The position numbers were made by a program, and so were the translations under genes. The notes beneath the pieces are model-generated. The model saw only the letters and a program-made list of their open reading frames with translations. It did no database searches and had not been told where the DNA came from. From Roseicyclus sp. (GTDB lineage Bacteria; Pseudomonadota; Alphaproteobacteria; Rhodobacterales; Rhodobacteraceae), in contig JAGYKZ010000012.1 of the NCBI GenBank assembly GCA_018401385.1, forward strand, positions 1-40,620: a stretch of 40,620 nt of DNA, written 5' to 3'. Below, piece by piece: positions 36,422 through 40,620 of this stretch; the first letter of the stretch is position 1, and the number at the start of each line of letters is the position of its first letter.

Positions 36422-37415
36422 AGCGATGCGATGAAACCCCTGATCTATGCGGCCTGAGGGGCCATTGTCGCGCGCGCAGGCGGAGGCGGCCTTTACCCAT
36501 CTGTTCGAGGGCACGGCCACAGCCGCGCAAAATGGGGGCCGCGCCAGCGCACGCGGCGAAAGCGTGTCGGAATCATGCCGCCGCCGCCGTGATGCGCGCC
36601 AATGCACTGCCGTGTCCGCGCCCATAGGCGCGATGGATATCGTGGGGACAGGCGGCGATGGGATGGGCACGTTGAACATTTCCACCGCGACCGCCTTTGT
36701 CGTGGCAGGCGCAGGTGTGACCGTCGCCAAACATGGCAACCGCAATCTTTCGTCCAAATCTGGGGCGGCCGATGCGCTGACAGCGTTGGGGGTCAATGTG
36801 ATGGTCAGCGCAGATGTGGCACAACGGGCCATCACTGAGATTGGCATCGGCTTTATGATGGCCCCGATGCATCACCCCGCGATCAAGCACGTCATGCCTG
36901 TGCGCCAGGAATTGGGATGCAAACCATCTTCAACATCCTGGGCCATTGACCAATCCCGCAGGGGTGACGCGGCAATTGACGGGGGCCTTTGCGATTGACC
37001 TGATTTTCCCCATGGCCGAAGTGCTGAAGGATTTGGGGTCGGAAAAAGCGTGGCTTGTGCATGGGGATGATGGCAGCGATGAGGTCTCGATCTGCGGGGC
37101 AACGCAGCTGGCCAAGCTCGAGGGGGGCACGATCACAGGCGGTGAAATTCATCCCGAAGATGCAGGCCTGCCCGTGCATCCGTTGCGCGACATCTTGGGC
37201 GGCCTGGAAAATGGCCGCGCCTTCGCCGCGCTGCTCGATGGGGCGCCATCCGCCTATCGCGATGCGGTTCTCTTGAATGCGCTTGCGCGCTTGTGGTGGC
37301 GGATCACGCAGGTGATCTGCGCGCAGGGGTCGAGATGGCCCGCGACAGTATCGACAGCGGCAAGGCCAAGGCAAAACTCACCGCCCTTGCCCGCCTAACA
37401 ACGGAGGCCGTATGA
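36418..37415 (+). CDS. trpD: Anthranilate phosphoribosyltransferase (frameshifted)
   Basis: It joins anthranilate to PRPP in the second step of tryptophan synthesis. [11 protein letters not shown] opens the gene. [25 protein letters not shown], then [10 protein letters not shown]-like sequence follow across a break near 36530-36600. The clean core has [53 protein letters not shown], with the PRPP-binding GTGGDG and KHGNR motifs. After a break near 36930, [35 protein letters not shown] and the family end continue. The TGA at 37413 overlaps the trpC ATG. About four indels. Confidence 0.9.
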
Positions 37416-38227
37416 GCACCCCGCCCAGATCCTAGAGACCATCAAAGCCTATAAGCTTGGAGGAGATCGCGGCCGCCAGCAGCCACCCTCAGCGCGGTTG
37501 AAGATGCAGCGCGCAACGCCCCGCCCATCCGCCCCTTTGCCAGGAGGCGCTGCAAGTGGCCAGCCGTGAAGGCTATGGCCTGATTGCGGAAATCAAAAAG
37601 GCCAGCCCCTCCAAGGGGCTGATCCAGCGCCGATTTGATCCCCCCGCCCTTGCGCAGGCCTATGAGGCGGGCGGGGCCACCTGTCTCTCGGTGCTGACCG
37701 ACACGCCCAGTTTTCAAGGTGCGCCTGACTATCTGATCGTGGCGCGCGCTGCCACTGCCCTACCCCGTGCTGCGCAAGGATTTTTCTTTATGACACCCCA
37801 TCAGGTGGCCGAGGCGCGGGCATGGGGGGCCGATTGCATTTTGATCATCATGGCCTGTCGCGATGCCCAAGCTGCCGAGCTTCGAGGCCGCCGCCTTGAA
37901 TGGGGGATGGATGCGCTGATCGAAGTGCAGACGAGGCCGAGCTGGCATACGCGCAAGCGTGCTGAAATCACGGCTTTTGGGGATCAACAAACTGCAATCT
38001 CAATACCTTTGAGACCAGCCTGATACCACCTGCCGCCTGTCGCGCATGGCCCCTGAAGATCGGCTTTTGTCTGCGAAAGCGGGCTGTTCGCGCCGTCCGA
38101 TTTTGGCTGGATATGGCGCAATATGGGGCGCGCAGTTTCAATTGGCGAAAAGCCCGATGCGTGCGCCGATGATGTGGCCGCGGCCACGCGCGCGCTTTTG
38201 GCGGATCCGTTTATCGGCACAATGTGA
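37412..38227 (+). CDS. trpC: Indole-3-glycerol phosphate synthase (frameshifted)
   Basis: The TIM-barrel enzyme that closes the indole ring. Readable pieces are ETIKAYKL, then [22 protein letters not shown] with the catalytic Lys of [49 protein letters not shown], a damaged P-V-L-RKDF strand, [29 protein letters not shown], and in other frames LGINNRNL-like and FLIGESLMRADD-like C-terminal sequence. It ends DPFIGTM, TGA at 38225. About eight indels are spread over the gene. Its start overlaps trpD. Confidence 0.88.
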
Positions 38228-38233
38228 GGTGAC

Positions 38234-38709
38234 ATGGACGAGCAAAAACTGACCCATTTCGATGTAAGGACGACAGGCGCATATGGTGGATATTTCCGCC
38301 AAAGATACGACTGATCGCGTGGCGATGGCTGAATGTTTTGTGCGCATGGCCTCCGAGACATTGGCCCTTGTCGAAAGCGGCACGGCAAAAGGGCGATGTG
38401 CTGGGGGTGGCACGGCTTGCGGGGATTATGGGGGCCAAGAAAACCGCCGATTTGATCCTGCCAGCCATCCTTTGTCTTTGTCAAAGTGGCCTTGACCCTC
38501 GAGGCGGATGCCGCCCTGCCTGGGGTACGGATCGTGGCGATGGTAAACCACGGCCAAACGGGGTTGAGATGGAGGCGCTGACCGCCGCAGCCACCGCCGC
38601 GCTGACCGTCTATGATATGCTCAAAGCCGCCGACCGCGCGATGGAAATCGGCGGACTGCGGGTGCTTTTGAAAGATGGCGGAAAATCAGGGAAGTATGAG
38701 GCACAATGA
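38234..38709 (+). CDS. moaC: Cyclic pyranopterin monophosphate synthase (frameshifted)
   Basis: It acts with MoaA to form cyclic pyranopterin monophosphate in molybdenum cofactor synthesis. MDEQKLTHFDV, then MVDISAKDTTDRVAMAECFVRMASETLALVESGTAK in a second frame, GDVLGVARLAGIMGAKKTADLI in a third, HPLSLSK, and the clean GVEMEALTAAATAALTVYDMLKAADRAMEIGGLRVLLKDGGKSG are diagnostic. The KKTADLIPLCHP stretch holding active-site residues is interrupted. It begins 6 bp after trpC, and its TGA overlaps the moeA ATG. About four indels. Confidence 0.9.
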
Positions 38710-39912
38710 TCATGGTTGCCGCTCAGCGCTGTCTGGACCTTGCCGGCCCCTGGATGTGGAGGAAGTGGCCTTGCGTCATGCGGCGGGGCGGGTTTTGGCG
38801 CTTCCTGCCAGGCGCGGCGCGACCAGCCGCCCTTTGCGGCCTCTGCGATGGATGGCGATGCGATCCGTGCAAACCGATCTGGTGCATCGGCGCACAACTG
38901 CGCGTAGGGCTAGTAGCCAGGGGCAGACATGGCGGGGGGAGATTGACAAGGCGAGGCGTTGCGCATTTTCACAGGCGCGCCCCCCCCGCCGCCCGAAGGG
39001 GCCGATCACATTGTCATCCAAGAGGACGTCCGCGCAACGGGCGATTACATCGACATCAACGCGGTGGATGACGCCGCCCATATCCGTCCTGCGGGGGCGG
39101 ATTTCAAAACGGGGGCGCAGATCACCCCGCCCCGCCGCCTGACGCCTGCGGATGTGGCCTTGGCCGCGGCGATGAATGCACCACGCCTGTCGGTCTATCG
39201 CCGCCCCGAGGTGGCGATCATCGCCACGGGCGATGAACTGGTCAGCCCCGGTGAAGACCCGCGCCCCGATCAAATCATCGCCTCCAACACCTATGGATTG
39301 GCCGCTATGGCCGAGGCCGAAGGGGCGGTGGTGCGGCTTTTGCCGATTGCCCGCGACACGCGCGCAAGCCTGAGCGCCACGTTTGAGATGGCCCGCGGTG
39401 CCGATTTGATTGTGACGGTGGGCGGCGCATCGGTGGGCGACCATGATTTGGTGGGCGCGGTGGCCGCGCAGATGGGTCTGGAGCGCAGCTTTTATAAAAT
39501 CGCCATGCGGCCCGGCAAGCCCTTGATGGCGGGGCGGATGGGGGATGCCGTGTTGTTGGGTCTGCCGGGCAACCCCGTCTCCGCGATGGTCTGCGGGCAT
39601 CTGTTCATGGTGCCGCAATTGCGCGCCTTTCAAGGCCTGCCTGGACAGGCGCGGCGCACGCATAAAGCCCGCCTCGACCGCGATCTGCCCGAAAATGGCC
39701 CGCGGGCCCATTATATGCGCGCAAGCCTTGCGCAAGACCCGGATCATCCTTACCCCGCTATCATCCCCTTTACTCAACAAGACAGTGCGCTTCTGACGAT
39801 CTTTGCCGAAGCGGGCGCATTGTTGATACGCCACCCGCATGATGGGCCGCGCAAGGCGGGGGAATTGGTGGATTACCTCCGCCTATGCGCGATGAATGAC
39901 ACCCAAGGTTGA
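38706..39912 (+). CDS. moeA: Molybdopterin molybdenumtransferase MoeA (frameshifted N-terminus)
   Basis: It inserts molybdate into adenylylated molybdopterin. The first 85 codons need several frame changes: LDVEEVALRHAAGRVLALPA, then PPFAASAMDG (the family's S-A-MDGYA loop), then LRIFTGAPPPP. From about 38960 it is clean: EGADHIVIQEDV, GADFKTG, VAIIATGDELVSPGE, GGASVGDHD (the GGxSxGxxD active-site motif) and MRPGKPLMAG, LLGLPGNPVSAMV. The ATG at 38706 overlaps the moaC stop. Its own TGA (39910-39912) overlaps the -35 box of the lexA promoter, so the operon boundary is very tight. Confidence 0.92.
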
Positions 39913-39948
39913 CAGAAACCGCGAACAAGGGTAGAACATTCATCGAAC
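39909..39948 (+). promoter_or_regulatory. lexA promoter with three phased LexA half-sites (SOS box)
   Basis: TTGACA (39909-39914), 17 bases and TAGAAC (39932-39937) form a near-consensus promoter. GAAC occurs at 39923-39926, 39934-39937 and 39945-39948, each separated by exactly 7 bases. GAAC-N7-GAAC is the reverse complement of the GTTC-N7-GTTC LexA box of Rhodobacterales. The middle half-site coincides with the -10 box, so LexA binding should block its own transcription. Confidence 0.88.
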
Positions 39949-39994
39949 ATAACCGCATCGCACCAAGCGATGCACGAGCAGAGGCCCGTTCGCG

Positions 39995-40620
39995 ATGTTG
40001 ACAAAAAAGCAGCTAGACCTGTTGGAATTCATCCACCGCCGTATGCAAAAGGATGGTGTTCCCCCCAGTTTTGACGAGATGAAGGATGAGCTTGATTTGC
40101 GCTCCAAATCGGGCATTCACCGCCTGATCACCGCGCTTGAGGAGCGCGGCTTTATCCGCCGCTTGGCGCATAAGGCGCGCGCGCTGGAAATCGTGAAACT
40201 GCCCGATGCCTTGGAGCAGAAATTTAGTGGCGCGGCCAAGACAGGCTTTGCCCCCCGTGTGATCGAGGGTGACAAGGTCGATCCACCCGCCCGCGCACAG
40301 CCCGTGGAAACAGGTGCTGTGAGCGAATTGCCAATGATGGGCCGCATCGCCGCAGGCACGCCCATTGAGGCTTTGTCGGATATCTCCCACCACGTCAGCG
40401 TGCCTTCCATGATGCTTGCCGCAGGGCGCGCGCATTACGCGCTTGAGGTCAAAGGCGACTCGATGATCGAGGCGGGCATCAATGATGGCGATATGGTCAT
40501 CATCGAAGAACGCAGCACCGCTGAAAACGGTGACATTGTCGTGGCCTTGGTCGAGGGTTACGAGGCCACGCTGAAACGGTTTCGCCGCAAGGGCAATATG
40601 GTTGCGCTGGAGGCGGCCAA
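39995..40620 (+). CDS. lexA: LexA SOS repressor (3' end outside window)
   Basis: This SOS repressor is inactivated by RecA-stimulated self-cleavage. The 208 residues visible include the N-terminal winged HTH ([57 protein letters not shown]). Residues 118-124, IAAGTPI, hold the Ala120-Gly121 cleavage site. [15 protein letters not shown] carries the nucleophile Ser156, and [12 protein letters not shown] carries the general base Lys194. About 25 C-terminal residues are cut off by the window edge. The ATG at 39995 has only a weak ribosome site (AGAGG, about 10 bases upstream). No frameshift was seen. Confidence 0.96.
   Translation, partial: MLTKKQLDLLEFIHRRMQKDGVPPSFDEMKDELDLRSKSGIHRLITALEERGFIRRLAHKARALEIVKLPDALEQKFSGAAKTGFAPRVIEGDKVDPPARAQPVETGAVSELPMMGRIAAGTPIEALSDISHHVSVPSMMLAAGRAHYALEVKGDSMIEAGINDGDMVIIEERSTAENGDIVVALVEGYEATLKRFRRKGNMVALEAA

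Noticed and set aside
29205-38950. Frameshifted genes as true pseudogenes
   Set aside because: The indels hit essential genes on both strands in sharply bounded blocks, and the motifs remain in adjacent frames. Sequence error explains this better.
1-40620. Mobile element, prophage, defence island, CRISPR, tRNA or rRNA
   Set aside because: No transposase, integrase, phage or Cas-like protein, repeat-spacer array, cloverleaf or rRNA segment was recognised on either strand.

Overview
The window is a stretch of ordinary chromosome from an alphaproteobacterium of the Rhodobacterales (Roseobacter/Rhodobacter group). The evidence is an ALA synthase of the 407-residue Rhodobacter type, a trpE / yibQ-like / trpGDC-moaC-moeA-lexA layout, a direct-repeat GAAC-N7-GAAC LexA box, the bpt, DUF2852 and RDD neighbours, and protein sequences that read like Rhodobacterales homologues throughout. 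No insertion sequence, prophage, CRISPR array, rRNA or tRNA was recognised.

Layout. 1-5642: glnE (partial, minus), a YbaK/EbsC editing domain, a TehA/SLAC1-type transporter, speD-speE for spermidine, and ispG (minus). 5721-12506: a 15-bp tandem repeat, a RodZ-like gene and hemA (both minus), parE (plus), and an ABC-F ATPase converging on parE. 12562-15105 (minus): two cyclophilins, coaD and a LysR regulator. 15221-18735 (plus): a valine-degradation operon, mmsA - 3-hydroxyisobutyryl-CoA hydrolase - mmsB. 18848-20747: DUF2852, RDD and bpt. 20852-25392 (minus): a complete TRAP transporter with Tat-exported binding protein. 25983-28503: ilvIH behind a clear promoter, a valine-rich leader peptide and a terminator/antiterminator. 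28615-33186: Rieske oxygenase, a small protein, lytic transglycosylase (minus), ssb and ppiD. 33197-40620: trpE, a YibQ-like gene (minus), trpGDC, moaC, moeA and the start of lexA with its SOS operator.

Sequence quality dominates interpretation. Indels interrupt many genes, including essential ones (parE, ispG, ssb, ilvI, trpG/D/C, moaC, ppiD), but they are confined to blocks (about 3370-3500, 5340-5620, 9090-10610, 15485-16095, 18220, 26560-26765, 29205-32900, 34420-34450, 35640-38950). Other genes are uninterrupted. Within the blocks the other frames restore recognisable family sequence. I read this as local consensus error in a draft or metagenomic assembly rather than pseudogenisation, and I annotate each broken gene as one CDS over its full span.

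I did not find a new defence or mobile system. The most interesting signals are regulatory: the ilvIH attenuator, three phased LexA half-sites on a near-consensus promoter overlapping the moeA stop, a long palindrome on a promoter at 18779-18812, alternative hairpins before speD, and hairpins placed at both ends of the TRAP binding-protein gene.
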